A stretch of 64,000 nt of DNA from Piscinibacter gummiphilus (GCF_002116905.1 NZ_CP015118.1:3782001-3846000), one strand, 5' to 3'; shown: positions 11,743 to 20,395, counted from the first letter of the stretch. Made by a program: numbers and translations. Notes: generated by a model not told the origin, from the sequence alone.

Positions 11743-13376
11743 CGCACGCCCTCCGCCATCTCGCCCACCACGGCCGGCGCCGGGCGCGGCGCGGCCGCCT
11801 TCCTGGTGGCACGGCGGCCCACGAACCAGGCGGCCCACAGCAGCGACAGCCCGAGCGCGCACACGACGAGATCGAAGCCCGCGATGGCCCATTGGCCGGC
11901 CGGCAACGTCACGCCGAGGTGCGTGGCCGTGGTCGCGGCGTTCAGCAGCGGGATGGTGGCCAGCAGCGTGCCGCCGACCACCAGGAGCAGTTGCCAGAGG
12001 CGACGCGTGGGCCACGCGAGGCCCAGGACCGCGGCCACGGCCCAGGCGATGAAGAAGCAGCGGATCTCCACGTCGGCGCGCGCCTCCAGGCCCACCGGCA
12101 GCAGCCGGTTCGCCCAGAAGTACGCGGCGAAGGCGATCGGCAGGCCACCGATGGCCGCCACGTTGAGGCCGTCGACGAGGCGCACCCCGAAGCCCACGCG
12201 CCCGCCCTTCGCGACCGCCTTCGCGTACTTCTGCCGTTCCTTCACGGCCCACAGCAGCACGCCCGTCGCCACCATCAGGCAGCCGGCGATGCCGGACAGG
12301 AAGAACAGGCCGCGCAGGAACGGAGACGAGAAGCGGGCGATGTGCAGCCCGTACAGCACGCCGCGGGTTTCCGATGCCGCACTGGGTTCGTCGCCGATGG
12401 TCTTCACCTGGCGGCCGCTCGCGCCGTCGAAGAACACCGTGGGCGTGTTGTAGGACATCGAGGGCGTGGCCTGCCCGATCTGCCGCGTGATGGCGATGTT
12501 GGCACGAGCGTCGTTCGGGTGGTTCACCGTGATGCGCCCCACGGGTGCGCCCTCCCAGTGCGCGCGGGTCGCCGTCACCAGGGGTTCGATGGCCGCGAGC
12601 GGCGCGGCCACGCCCGACGGCTTGGCGTTGCGCTCACCGCCCGACGGGAACGCCTCGGCGAAGAACGTGTCCTGGTCGCCCTTGTAGACGGCCTGCACGC
12701 CGGCCGGGAAGTACATGAACATCAGCGTCACGAGGCCCGTGTACGTGATCATCAGGTGGAACGGCAGCGCGAGCACCGCGGTGGCGTTGTGCGCGTCGAG
12801 CCACGAGCGCTGGCCCTTCTTCGGGCGGAAGGTGAAGAAGTCCTTGAAGATGCGGCGGTGGGTGACGATGCCGGAGAGGATCGCGATGAGCATGAACATC
12901 GCGCACACGCCCACGATCCAGCGCGCCCAGAACGCCGGCATGTAGTGCAGGTCGAAATGAAGCCGGTAGAAGAATTCGCCACCGCGCGTGGCGCGGGCCT
13001 CGCTGATCTCCTCGCCCGTGGCCGGGTCCACCATGGCCGACGAGAAGCGCCCGCGCCCGCCCGGCGACTTGGATGCGCCCGGCGGGTTGGCCCACGACAC
13101 GCGCACGCCGGGTTCACGCTCGGTGGGCAGGGTGATGAACCAGCGGGGGCTGTCGGCTGCGCGTTTCTGCAGCAGGGCCACGGCGTGCGCGGCGGCCACG
13201 TCCTGCGGCACCTCCTGGTGTTGCGCCTGGTGCAGCTCCGGCTTCATCCAGAGCGTGATCTCGTCGCGGAAGTAGCTGGCGGTGCCGGCCACGAACACGA
13301 GGAACAGCACCCATCCGACCAGCAGGCCCGACCAGGTGTGCAGCCAGGCCATCGATTGGCGGAAGCCTTCCTTCAT
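11739..13376 (-). CDS. PepSY-associated TM protein (siderophore-iron reductase type)
   Basis: The 545-residue inner-membrane protein has the PepSY_TM layout: a first helix after an amphipathic start (MKEGFRQSMAWLHTWSGLLVG), periplasmic PepSY-like stretches, and several further helices carrying conserved His residues (LHTWSG, FHFDLHY-like, THRRIFKDFFTFRP, LDAHNATAVLALPFHLMITYTG). Relatives such as FpvG/FoxB/PiuB-type proteins are thought to reduce or release iron from ferri-siderophores. It overlaps the preceding DUF3649 gene by four bases and the following DUF3325 gene by three. No TonB-dependent receptor is next to it, so its partner receptor must be elsewhere. Confidence 0.88.
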   Translation of the reverse strand: MKEGFRQSMAWLHTWSGLLVGWVLFLVFVAGTASYFRDEITLWMKPELHQAQHQEVPQDVAAAHAVALLQKRAADSPRWFITLPTEREPGVRVSWANPPGASKSPGGRGRFSSAMVDPATGEEISEARATRGGEFFYRLHFDLHYMPAFWARWIVGVCAMFMLIAILSGIVTHRRIFKDFFTFRPKKGQRSWLDAHNATAVLALPFHLMITYTGLVTLMFMYFPAGVQAVYKGDQDTFFAEAFPSGGERNAKPSGVAAPLAAIEPLVTATRAHWEGAPVGRITVNHPNDARANIAITRQIGQATPSMSYNTPTVFFDGASGRQVKTIGDEPSAASETRGVLYGLHIARFSSPFLRGLFFLSGIAGCLMVATGVLLWAVKERQKYAKAVAKGGRVGFGVRLVDGLNVAAIGGLPIAFAAYFWANRLLPVGLEARADVEIRCFFIAWAVAAVLGLAWPTRRLWQLLLVVGGTLLATIPLLNAATTATHLGVTLPAGQWAIAGFDLVVCALGLSLLWAAWFVGRRATRKAAAPRPAPAVVGEMAEGVR

Positions 13377-13699
13377 GCCGCGAACCACTGGAACGCGAAC
13401 ACCGCGCCGAGCACGAAGATGGGCACGGCCAGCCCGGCCCAGGCCCGCGCGGCCGAACGCGCCGCGAACGACCACATCACCGCGCACGGGAACACCAGGA
13501 GCGCGACCATCGTGCCGGTCATCACGGCGTCCACCCGTTCCATCGGCAGCATCGTTCCGAGCAGCGCGGCGGCCAGCGACGCGAGCACGTAGCCGCCGAT
13601 CACGGCCGCGAGGGTGCGCATCGCCACGCCGACCCGCATGCGCGACGGTTCGTTGCGGGGCCGGAAACGGCCCGTGGGAAGGAAAACGGCTCGGCTCAT
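13373..13699 (-). CDS. DUF3649-like membrane protein, first gene of iron module
   Basis: This is a 108-residue protein with three predicted membrane helices, fitting the DUF3649 type found ahead of PepSY proteins in iron-regulated operons. A longer frame is open upstream, but the ATG at 13699 begins a sensible product and lies 44 bases downstream of a Fur-like box. It overlaps the PepSY gene by ATGA-type coupling. The precise biochemical role is unknown. Confidence 0.8.
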   Translation of the reverse strand: MSRAVFLPTGRFRPRNEPSRMRVGVAMRTLAAVIGGYVLASLAAALLGTMLPMERVDAVMTGTMVALLVFPCAVMWSFAARSAARAWAGLAVPIFVLGAVFAFQWFAA

Positions 13700-13742
13700 G
13701 GGGGACGGTTCGCCGGTGCAACCGGGCGGTGGATTTTGCAAA

Positions 13743-13757
13743 TGAGAATGTTTCGCA
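13743..13757 (-). promoter_or_regulatory. Fur-box-like operator
   Basis: TGAGAAT-G-TTTCGCA (13743-13757), flanked by AA and TT, fits the 7-1-7 Fur pattern with a strong left half and a weaker right half. It sits in an AT-rich island 44 bases upstream of the DUF3649 start. Iron-dependent repression of the three-gene iron module is the natural reading. Confidence 0.65.
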
Positions 13758-13840
13758 TTGTAGACGAGGCCCTGTCCACCCGGCGGGAACATCCCTTGCC
13801 ACCTCCAGGGCGTGGGCACACCCGCCCCGAAGGAGCCGAC

Positions 13841-14185
13841 ATGCAAGACGTCCACGCCCGCAAGAAGGAATCCCGCCGCCTCGAAGGCAAGGGGGAACAC
13901 CCCGCCGAAAAGGTGCCCACCTACCAGGAGCTGCTCGACGAATCGCTCGACGAGACCTTCCCGGCCAGCGACCCCATCTCGCCCAGCGCGGCGATGCACG
14001 CCGACCGCGAGATCTCCACCGGCAAGGACCGCAAGGACTGGACGCTGAAGCCGGGCCAGTGCGGCCCGGCGAAGTCGCGGTCGGCGACCGACCGCCAGCC
14101 GAGCGGCATCGACATGGAAAGCGAATCGGCGGCCGGCGAGGAAGACCCGGGCGCCGCAATCGAGGACATGCCGCGCCGCCGGTGA
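13841..14185 (+). CDS. Conserved hypothetical protein, 114 aa, charged and Pro/Ser-rich
   Basis: A hydrophilic, probably disordered protein of 114 residues, starting MQDVHARKKESRRLEGKG and carrying the segment LLDESLDETFPASDPISPS, which I have the impression is conserved among Burkholderiales proteins. The start is the ATG at 13841 with AAGGAG 5 bases upstream; the frame is open further upstream across the Fur-like box but without a ribosome site. No function is known. It is divergent from the iron module and precedes a TetR gene. Confidence 0.72.
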   Translation: MQDVHARKKESRRLEGKGEHPAEKVPTYQELLDESLDETFPASDPISPSAAMHADREISTGKDRKDWTLKPGQCGPAKSRSATDRQPSGIDMESESAAGEEDPGAAIEDMPRRR

Positions 14186-14237
14186 GGCACGGCCGGGGCC
14201 CTATCATCGCGATCACGCCCCGCGACCCGGACCCCTC

Positions 14238-14891
14238 TTGAGCGACACCGCCCCGACCAGCCCGCCCGCCGTCAAGCCCGCCGGCCGCTACCACCATGGC
14301 AGCCTGCGCGACTCGCTCGTCGAATGGGGCACGCACCTGCTCGACACCGAGGGCATCGACGCGATGAGCCTGCGCGCGGCCGCCAAGGCGGCCGGCGTGT
14401 CTCCCGCCGCGCCCTCGCGCCACTTCGGCGACAAGAACGGGCTGCTCGCGGCCATCGCCGCCCAGGGCTTCCGCGACCTCGTCGCGCTCCGCCAGCAGCG
14501 GCTCGACGCCGTGCCGCCGCACGACACCCAGGCCCGCCTGCGCGCGGTGATGAGCGGCTACCTCGACTTCGCGGTGGCCCACCCCGCGCGCTTCCAGCTG
14601 ATGTTCGGCCCGCAGGTCCCCCGCCAGGACCATCCCGAACTGCAGCAGGCCGCCGAAGTGTCGTTCGACCTGCTGCGCCAGTGCGTTCGTCCCCTCGTCG
14701 GCGACGCCCGCGCCGATGGCCTGAGCGCCGACGACCTCGCCTTCCTCGTCTGGGCCAGCACCCACGGCCTCGCGATGCTCCGCGTGAACCGCCAGCGCCT
14801 GCCCGTGCCCACCCGTGACAAGGACGGCGACAGGCTCACCGAGCTGATGGTCACGTTCGTCACCACCGCGCTGCAGGCTTCTTCTCGGTAG
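14238..14891 (+). CDS. TetR-family transcriptional regulator
   Basis: The 217-residue product has a TetR helix-turn-helix at about residues 20-65 (MSLRAAAKAAGVSPAAPSRHFGDKNGLLAAIAAQGF) and a C-terminal ligand domain of the WHG/TetR_C type. The first plausible start is TTG at 14238; the first in-frame ATG is inside the DNA-binding domain and would destroy it. It ends 79 bases upstream of the acyl-CoA synthetase operon on the same strand, so it may regulate that operon, but no obvious palindrome supports this. Confidence 0.88.
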   Translation: MSDTAPTSPPAVKPAGRYHHGSLRDSLVEWGTHLLDTEGIDAMSLRAAAKAAGVSPAAPSRHFGDKNGLLAAIAAQGFRDLVALRQQRLDAVPPHDTQARLRAVMSGYLDFAVAHPARFQLMFGPQVPRQDHPELQQAAEVSFDLLRQCVRPLVGDARADGLSADDLAFLVWASTHGLAMLRVNRQRLPVPTRDKDGDRLTELMVTFVTTALQASSR

Positions 14892-14970
14892 TAACCCTGG
14901 TTGCGGCGCCCGCCGAAGCCTTCAGAATCGCATCGAAGTTAACGCTGTTCACATGAACGGAGGAACACCG

Positions 14971-16449
14971 GTGTATCCGAACCTTCACTTCCAGGGCCGC
15001 CTGTACCCGGCCGACCACGTCGCCGCCGAAACCGCCCGCGTGTGCGCGGGCCTCGCCGCACTCGGCGTGACCGACGGCATGAGCGTCGCGGTCATGCTGC
15101 GCAACTCGCCGGCCTGCGTCACGGCCGTGCTGGCCTGCCGCCAGTCGGGGCTCTACGTCGTGCCGCTCAACTGGCACTTCAAGGCCGCCGAGGCGGGCCA
15201 CGTGCTCGCCGACAGCGGCGCCCACGTGCTGTTCGTGCACCACGACCTGCTGCCGCAGATCGCGGCGGGCATCCCGGCCAACGTGAAGGTCATCCCCGTG
15301 GACGAGTCGGGCGACACCTCGCCCTGGTCCAGCTTCGGCGTGGGCGCCCCGCCCGCCCCTGCCTACACGGGCCCGCCGCGCGGCATGGTGCCGTACACAT
15401 CGGGCACCACCGGCAAGCCCAAGGGCGTGCGCCGCCTGCCCGCCAAGCCCGAGCAGCGCCCGCTGGCCGAGGCGCTGATGGCCACCGTGTTCGGCGTCAC
15501 GCCCGCGTCGCGCGTGCTGCTGAGCGCCCCGGTCTACCACAGCGCCCCGATGTCGTACCTGATGAACGCGTGCGCCCACGGTGCCGAACTGGTGCTCGAG
15601 TCGTCGTTCGATGCGAAGCGCACGCTGCAGCTGATCGAGCAGCACCGCATCACGCACGCCTACCTCGTGCCCACGATGTACCAGCGCCTGCTGCGCCACC
15701 GTGCCGAGGGCGGCGAGCTGTTCGACACCTCGTCCATCGTGCAGGTGGGCTCCACCGGCTCGCCCTGCGCACCCGACATCAAGCGCGCGATGATCGAATG
15801 GTGGGGGCCGGTGATCACCGAGGCCTACGCGTCCAGCGAGACCGGCTACATCACCTTCGTCGACTCGAAGACCTGGCTCGAACGCCCCGGCACCGCGGGC
15901 CGCCCCGTCAACGGCGCGGGCCTGCGCATCCTCGACGACGACGGCCGCGAACTGCCCACGGGCCAGACCGGCCTCATCTACGGCCGCCAGCCCGCGTACC
16001 CCGACTTCACGTACATCAACAACGACGGCGCGCGGAAGTCGCTCGAGCGCGACGGCCTCTTCACGCTCGGCGACATGGGCTACGTGGACGCCGAGGGCTA
16101 CCTGTTCATCAACGACCGCAAGTCCGACATGGTGATCTCCGGCGGCGTGAACATCTACCCTGCGGAGATCGAGTCGGTGCTGCAGACCATGCCCGGCGTG
16201 ACCGACTGCGCCGTGTTCGGCATCCCCGACGCCGAGTTCGGCGAGGCCCTCGGCGCGGCCGTGCAGCCGGCACCGGGCGTGTCGCTCGACGCCGACGCGG
16301 TCAAGGCCTTCCTGCGCGAGCGCATCGCCAACTACAAGGTGCCGCGTTCGATCGAGTTCCACGCCGCCCTGCCCCGCGAGGACACCGGCAAGATCTTCAA
16401 GCGCCTGCTGCGCGAACCGCATTGGCGCGACCAGCGCCGTTCGATCTGA
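14971..16449 (+). CDS. AMP-dependent acyl-CoA synthetase
   Basis: This 492-residue adenylate-forming enzyme activates a carboxylic acid with ATP and joins it to CoA. The P-loop-like motif YTSGTTGKPKGVRRLP, the core block GDMGYVDAEGYLFINDRKSDMVISGG, and the C-terminal catalytic lysine region TGKIFKRLLRE are all present. I chose GTG at 14971 because GGAGG lies 7 bases before it. The ATG at 14953 would add six residues but places that GGAGG inside the gene. It heads an operon with nitronate monooxygenase and haloacetate dehalogenase. The substrate is unknown; fatty or aromatic short acids are usual. Confidence 0.9.
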   Translation: MYPNLHFQGRLYPADHVAAETARVCAGLAALGVTDGMSVAVMLRNSPACVTAVLACRQSGLYVVPLNWHFKAAEAGHVLADSGAHVLFVHHDLLPQIAAGIPANVKVIPVDESGDTSPWSSFGVGAPPAPAYTGPPRGMVPYTSGTTGKPKGVRRLPAKPEQRPLAEALMATVFGVTPASRVLLSAPVYHSAPMSYLMNACAHGAELVLESSFDAKRTLQLIEQHRITHAYLVPTMYQRLLRHRAEGGELFDTSSIVQVGSTGSPCAPDIKRAMIEWWGPVITEAYASSETGYITFVDSKTWLERPGTAGRPVNGAGLRILDDDGRELPTGQTGLIYGRQPAYPDFTYINNDGARKSLERDGLFTLGDMGYVDAEGYLFINDRKSDMVISGGVNIYPAEIESVLQTMPGVTDCAVFGIPDAEFGEALGAAVQPAPGVSLDADAVKAFLRERIANYKVPRSIEFHAALPREDTGKIFKRLLREPHWRDQRRSI

Positions 16450-16471
16450 CGATTCCCTCGGAGACAAGAAA

Positions 16472-17443
16472 ATGACCCTGCCCCGCATCCTGCAAGACCG
16501 CCTGCGCCTGCCCGTCGTCGCCTCGCCGCTGTTCATCATCTCGGGCCCCGACCTCGTGATCGCGCAGTGCAAGGCCGGCATCGTCGGTTCGTTCCCGGCG
16601 CTCAACGCACGGCCGGCCGCCGAACTGGAGGTCTGGCTCGAACGCATCACCCGCGAACTCGCCGAACACGACCGCCTCCATCCGGACCGTCCCTCCGCCC
16701 CGTTCGCGGTGAACCAGATCGTGCACCGCTCGAACGACCGCCTGCAGCACGACCTCGACCTGTGCGTGAAGTACAAGGTGCCCATCGTGATCACCTCGCT
16801 GGGCGCACGACCCGAGGTCAACGAGGCGGTGCACAGCTACGGCGGCATCGTGCTGCACGACGTGATCGACAACGCGTTCGCGAAGAAAGCCATCGAAAAA
16901 GGCGCCGACGGCCTGATCGCCGTCGCGGCCGGTGCGGGCGGCCACGCGGGCAAGCAGTCGCCGTTCGCCCTCATCCAGGAGATCCGCGAGTGGTTCGACG
17001 GCCCGCTGCTGCTGTCGGGGTCCATCGCCTCGGGCCGATCGATCCTGGGCGCGCTCGCGATGGGCGCCGACCTCGCCTACATCGGCTCGGCCTTCATCGC
17101 CACGCAGGAAGCGAACGCGGTGCCCGGCTACAAGGAGATGATCACGCAGTCCGCCGCGAAGGACATCGTGCACACCAACCTCTTCACCGGCGTGCACGGC
17201 AACTACCTGAAGCCCTCGATCGTCGCGGCCGGCATGGACCCCGACAACCTGCCCGAGGGCGACGTGTCCACGATGAACTTCGGCTCCGACCGCCAGAAGC
17301 CCAAGGCGTGGAAGGAGATCTGGGGCTGCGGCCAGGGCATCGGCGTGTTGAAGGACGTGCCGCCGGCCGGCGAACTCGTGGCCCGCCTCGCGTCCGAGTA
17401 CGAGACGGCGCGCCGCGCCCTCGTCGACCGCGTGGCCGCCTGA
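16472..17443 (+). CDS. Nitronate monooxygenase (2-nitropropane dioxygenase family)
   Basis: This 323-residue FMN-dependent TIM-barrel protein belongs to the nitronate monooxygenase family, which oxidises alkyl nitronates to carbonyl compounds and nitrite. It carries the FMN/phosphate loop segments AVAAGAGGHAGKQSPFAL and LSGSIASGRSILGALAMGADLAYIGSAF. A CGGAGA ribosome site precedes the ATG. It is 22 bases after the acyl-CoA synthetase and one base before the dehalogenase start, so the three are probably co-transcribed. Many members of this family have other or unknown substrates. Confidence 0.9.
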   Translation: MTLPRILQDRLRLPVVASPLFIISGPDLVIAQCKAGIVGSFPALNARPAAELEVWLERITRELAEHDRLHPDRPSAPFAVNQIVHRSNDRLQHDLDLCVKYKVPIVITSLGARPEVNEAVHSYGGIVLHDVIDNAFAKKAIEKGADGLIAVAAGAGGHAGKQSPFALIQEIREWFDGPLLLSGSIASGRSILGALAMGADLAYIGSAFIATQEANAVPGYKEMITQSAAKDIVHTNLFTGVHGNYLKPSIVAAGMDPDNLPEGDVSTMNFGSDRQKPKAWKEIWGCGQGIGVLKDVPPAGELVARLASEYETARRALVDRVAA

Positions 17444-17444
17444 C

Positions 17445-18335
17445 ATGGGCGCCTGGTTCGACGGCTTCGACGCCGGCTTCCACCCGGCCAACGGCCAGCA
17501 CCTGTTCGTGCGCACCGGTGGCCGCCGCGACGGCCCGCCGCTGCTGCTGTTGCACGGCTTCCCGCAGACCCACGCGATCTGGCACCGGGTGGCGGTGCAG
17601 CTGGCCGACCGCTTCTTCCTCGTGATGCCCGACCTGCGCGGCTACGGCGCCTCGTCGAAGCCCGCGGGCGGCGGCGACCATGCGGACTACTCGAAGCGGG
17701 CGATGGCCCGCGACGTCGTCGAACTCATGCGCCAGCTCGGCCACACCACCTTCGCGGTGTGCGGCCACGACCGCGGCGGCCGCGTGGCGCACCGCCTCGC
17801 GATCGACCACCCCGGCGCCGTCACGCAGCTGTGCCTGCTGGACATCGCCCCCACGCTCGACATGTACGCCGCCACCGACATGGCCTTCGCGAAGGCGTAC
17901 TACCACTGGTTCCACCTGATCCAGCCCGAGCCGCTGCCCGAACGCATGATCGGCGGCGACCCGCTCGGCTACCTGCGCGCCAAGCTCGGCGGCTGGGGCT
18001 CCGCGGGCGCGGCATTCATGGAACCCGAAGCCGTGGCCGCGTACGAGGCCGCCTTCGTGCCCGCCACCATCCATGCGATGTGCGAGGACTACCGCGCCGC
18101 CGCCGGCATCGACCTGGACCACGACCGTGCATCCCGCAGTGCCGGTGAAAAGATCCGCTGCGACCTGCACCTGCTGTGGGGCGAACGCGGCGTGGTGCAC
18201 AAGCTGTTCGACCCGATGGCGCTGTGGCAGGCGCAGTGCGCCGGCACGGTCAGCGGCCGGGCCGTGCCGTCCGGGCACTACATCCCGGAAGAGCGACCCG
18301 ACGACGTGGCCGCGGTGCTGCGGGCCTTCGGCTGA
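17445..18335 (+). CDS. Haloacetate (fluoroacetate-type) dehalogenase
   Basis: This 296-residue alpha/beta hydrolase carries the complete active-site set known from fluoroacetate dehalogenase: nucleophile D109 with R110 and R113 in GHDRGGR, D133, the halide-binding pair H154-W155 in YYHWF, Y216 and the base H278 in SGHYIPEE. In the structurally studied Rhodopseudomonas enzyme the equivalents are D110, R111, R114, D134, H155, W156, Y219 and H280, so the spacing is nearly identical. It should hydrolyse chloro- or fluoroacetate to glycolate in the cytoplasm. It ends exactly where the convergent porin gene ends. This is one of the safest functional calls in the window, though the natural substrate is unproven. 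Confidence 0.92.
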   Translation: MGAWFDGFDAGFHPANGQHLFVRTGGRRDGPPLLLLHGFPQTHAIWHRVAVQLADRFFLVMPDLRGYGASSKPAGGGDHADYSKRAMARDVVELMRQLGHTTFAVCGHDRGGRVAHRLAIDHPGAVTQLCLLDIAPTLDMYAATDMAFAKAYYHWFHLIQPEPLPERMIGGDPLGYLRAKLGGWGSAGAAFMEPEAVAAYEAAFVPATIHAMCEDYRAAAGIDLDHDRASRSAGEKIRCDLHLLWGERGVVHKLFDPMALWQAQCAGTVSGRAVPSGHYIPEERPDDVAAVLRAFG

Positions 18336-19358
18336 TCAGAAGATCTGCCGCAGCGTCAGCTCGAAGCCGCTGCCGGTGCGGTCCGACTTCGTCGACCCGT
18401 CCGCGTTGAACGTCTCGTACTGCTCGCGCACGAGCGACAGGTTGAGCGACGTGAGCTTGCTCAGCAGGTACTGGTAGCCGAGGCCCACACGGTCCGACGA
18501 CACGTCGGCCGTCCGGTCCACACCGTTGAGGCGGTCGTCACGCAGGCGGCGCAGCGACACGCGGATCTCGCCCGGCCCCGCCGGAACGCGCGCCCCCACG
18601 GTCAGCACACGCTCGCGCCCCTCATCGCTGGCCCCGGTGTCGTCGCTCTGGCCGTACGTGAACATCGGCTTGACCACGCCGAAGTCGTAGTACCCCGCGA
18701 GCGTGCCCGTGCGAACCGCGTTGCCCACGGGGGCGCCGGCCAGCGGATCCTGTTCGACGGCGTAGGTCATCGCCAGCAGCAGCGGGCCGCGGGCGTACTC
18801 GAGCATCCCGCCCTCGGCGCGGCGGCGCAGACCTTCGCCCGCGGCGGCAGCGAGGTGGACGGTGAATCCCCCCCGCTTCGGCGAGATGTAGAACAGGCTG
18901 TTGTCCCACTTCGCCGCGGCCTTCGCGCCCCGCGTCACGCTGGCCGCGTAGGTGTCGCCGTCGAAGGCCTCGAAGCGGCCGCTGACGCCCAGGTAGTCCT
19001 GCGGAGACATCATCCGGCCCACGAACAGCGTGCCGTACGCCTTGCTCGTCAGGCCCACGGTGGCCACCTGCTTCCAGAACGGCGAGCCGTCGACCTGGCC
19101 CGTGTCCGCCTTGAAGCGGTGCTCGAAGCGGAAGTTGGCGGAGAGGTCGGCACTCAGCGGCTCCTCGCCGCGGAAGCCGATGCGGGCGGTGGACCCGCTG
19201 GAGACGGTGCGGTCGCGCTCGTCGGACACGGCGAGGTTCTCGGGAGCGTAGCGGACGCCCAGGTCCATGCGGCCGTACACGACCGACCGGGACTGGGCGC
19301 ACGCGCCTGCGGACAGTGTCAGCAGGGACAGCGCGAACGGGAGACAGAAGGTTTTCAT
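18336..19358 (-). CDS. Gram-negative general porin
   Basis: This 340-residue outer-membrane protein has a signal peptide (MKTFCLPFALSLLTLSAGACA), alternating beta-strand pattern, the SVVYGRMDLGVRY start typical of betaproteobacterial porins, and a terminal phenylalanine needed for Bam recognition. Sixteen-stranded trimeric porins of this group are slightly longer (about 350-380), so some loops are short. It lies downstream of the FCD-GntR gene on the same strand, 150 bases away, with a CATATG-type site 61 bases before the start, so it probably belongs to the same regulon as the enolase and ABC importer. Confidence 0.92.
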   Translation of the reverse strand: MKTFCLPFALSLLTLSAGACAQSRSVVYGRMDLGVRYAPENLAVSDERDRTVSSGSTARIGFRGEEPLSADLSANFRFEHRFKADTGQVDGSPFWKQVATVGLTSKAYGTLFVGRMMSPQDYLGVSGRFEAFDGDTYAASVTRGAKAAAKWDNSLFYISPKRGGFTVHLAAAAGEGLRRRAEGGMLEYARGPLLLAMTYAVEQDPLAGAPVGNAVRTGTLAGYYDFGVVKPMFTYGQSDDTGASDEGRERVLTVGARVPAGPGEIRVSLRRLRDDRLNGVDRTADVSSDRVGLGYQYLLSKLTSLNLSLVREQYETFNADGSTKSDRTGSGFELTLRQIF

Positions 19359-19418
19359 CGGGCGACGAAGGAAGTGGCAAGGGATGTGGAAGACATCCGA
19401 CGCCCTCTGCAGCGAGTC

Positions 19419-19445
19419 ATCATATGTCGTCAGACATCATATGAT
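19419..19445 (-). promoter_or_regulatory. CATATG-type operator upstream of porin
   Basis: The core CATATGTCGTCAGACA (19421-19436) contains the palindrome ATGTC-GTCA-GACAT and runs into a second palindrome ATCATATGAT (19436-19445). A related sequence precedes the enolase gene and a weaker one precedes the regulator gene between them. Binding by the FCD-GntR protein is inferred. Confidence 0.6.
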
Positions 19446-19508
19446 TCACTGTGCGCCACCGATGTACAGTGGAAACCCTCTAACCCTTCCCGCCGAAACC
19501 GCTGTGGC

Positions 19509-20249
19509 TCAGCGAACGGCCGGCGACCCGACCAGGCGCCGCAGCCGCTCCCGGCTGTTGTTCAGGTGCATGAACATGGCCGCACGGGCGGCGGCGGCAT
19601 CGCCCCGCCGGATGGCCTCGACGATGGCCAGGTGCTCCTGGTGCGCGAGCTCCTTGCGCTGCCCGGCGCTCGCGGGCTGGGACTCGCCCGCATCGGCCTT
19701 CGGCCGCGAGATGGTGGCCTTGCCCAGGCCCCGCAGCACGTCACCGAAGTAGCGGTTGCCCGACGCCTCGGCGATCTGCAGGTGGAACCGGTAGTCGTCC
19801 TCGACGGTGCTGGCACCCGCCTTCCAGTGCGACTCGAAGTCGTCGAGCGCCTGCTGCATGCCGGCGAGGTGCTCGTCGGTGCGGCGCGACGCGGCGAGCG
19901 CCGCCCCCTCCGACTCGACCGTGATGCGCAACTCCAGCATCTCGAGCAGCTCGGCGAAGCTGACCTCCTTGCCGCCGAGCGCGAGCAGCGTGACCGCCGC
20001 CGACGGCGCGAGCACGAACGTGCCCACGCCGTGCTGCGTTTCCACGAGCCCGGCGGCCTGCAGGCGCTGCATGGCCTCGCGGACCACGGTGCGGCTGACG
20101 CTGAACTCGCGCACCAGCTCAGGCTCGGGCGGCACGCGGTCGCCCGCGCGCAGGACACCCTGCCGGATGCGCGCCGACAGGTCGTCGACCAGGCGCTGGG
20201 TCAGGCTCTTGGCCCGGACGGGCCGCTCATCCGTGGAGGCAGGTTGCAT
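19509..20249 (-). CDS. GntR-family regulator, FadR/FCD type
   Basis: The 246-residue protein has a GntR winged helix (about 15-75, with FSVSRTVVREAMQRLQAAGLVETQHGVGTFV) and an all-helical FCD domain (about 95-230). In the latter the metal/ligand histidine region DYRFHLQIAEASGNRYF and a second histidine at HLAIVEAI are seen. Such proteins usually repress sugar-acid or organic-acid catabolic genes. It lies between porin and enolase genes that share a CATATG-type site, with a weaker copy just upstream of its own start, so it likely controls both and itself. Confidence 0.92.
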   Translation of the reverse strand: MQPASTDERPVRAKSLTQRLVDDLSARIRQGVLRAGDRVPPEPELVREFSVSRTVVREAMQRLQAAGLVETQHGVGTFVLAPSAAVTLLALGGKEVSFAELLEMLELRITVESEGAALAASRRTDEHLAGMQQALDDFESHWKAGASTVEDDYRFHLQIAEASGNRYFGDVLRGLGKATISRPKADAGESQPASAGQRKELAHQEHLAIVEAIRRGDAAAARAAMFMHLNNSRERLRRLVGSPAVR

Positions 20250-20264
20250 GACGTCGATTCTACA

Positions 20265-20280
20265 GGTATGACGACTGATG
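20265..20280. promoter_or_regulatory. Weak CATATG-type site upstream of the FCD regulator
   Basis: GGTATGACGACTGATG (20265-20280) matches the enolase-side site CATATGATGACTGACA at 11 of 16 positions, including the run GACTGA. It lies 16 bases upstream of the regulator start and may mediate autoregulation. This is the weakest of the three sites. Confidence 0.35.
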
Positions 20281-20368
20281 GCCGATTCGGTTCATCATCG
20301 CAGAAATCACGAAATCCAAGGGTAAATACCAACGCAGACATCACACCTCAAGCCTAGGATGAGCCATC

Positions 20369-20385
20369 TCATATGATGACTGACA
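20369..20385 (+). promoter_or_regulatory. CATATG-type operator upstream of the enolase operon
   Basis: CATATGATGACTGACA (20370-20385), preceded by T, matches the porin-side site CATATGTCGTCAGACA at 12 of 16 positions. It ends 10 bases before the enolase ATG, where a bound regulator would block transcription or initiation. Confidence 0.58.
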
Positions 20386-20395
20386 ACGGGCTCTC

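Noticed and set aside
14936..14952. GTTAAC upstream of the acyl-CoA synthetase as another regulator site
   Set aside because: It lacks the second half-site at 10-bp pitch and there is no STAND regulator nearby.
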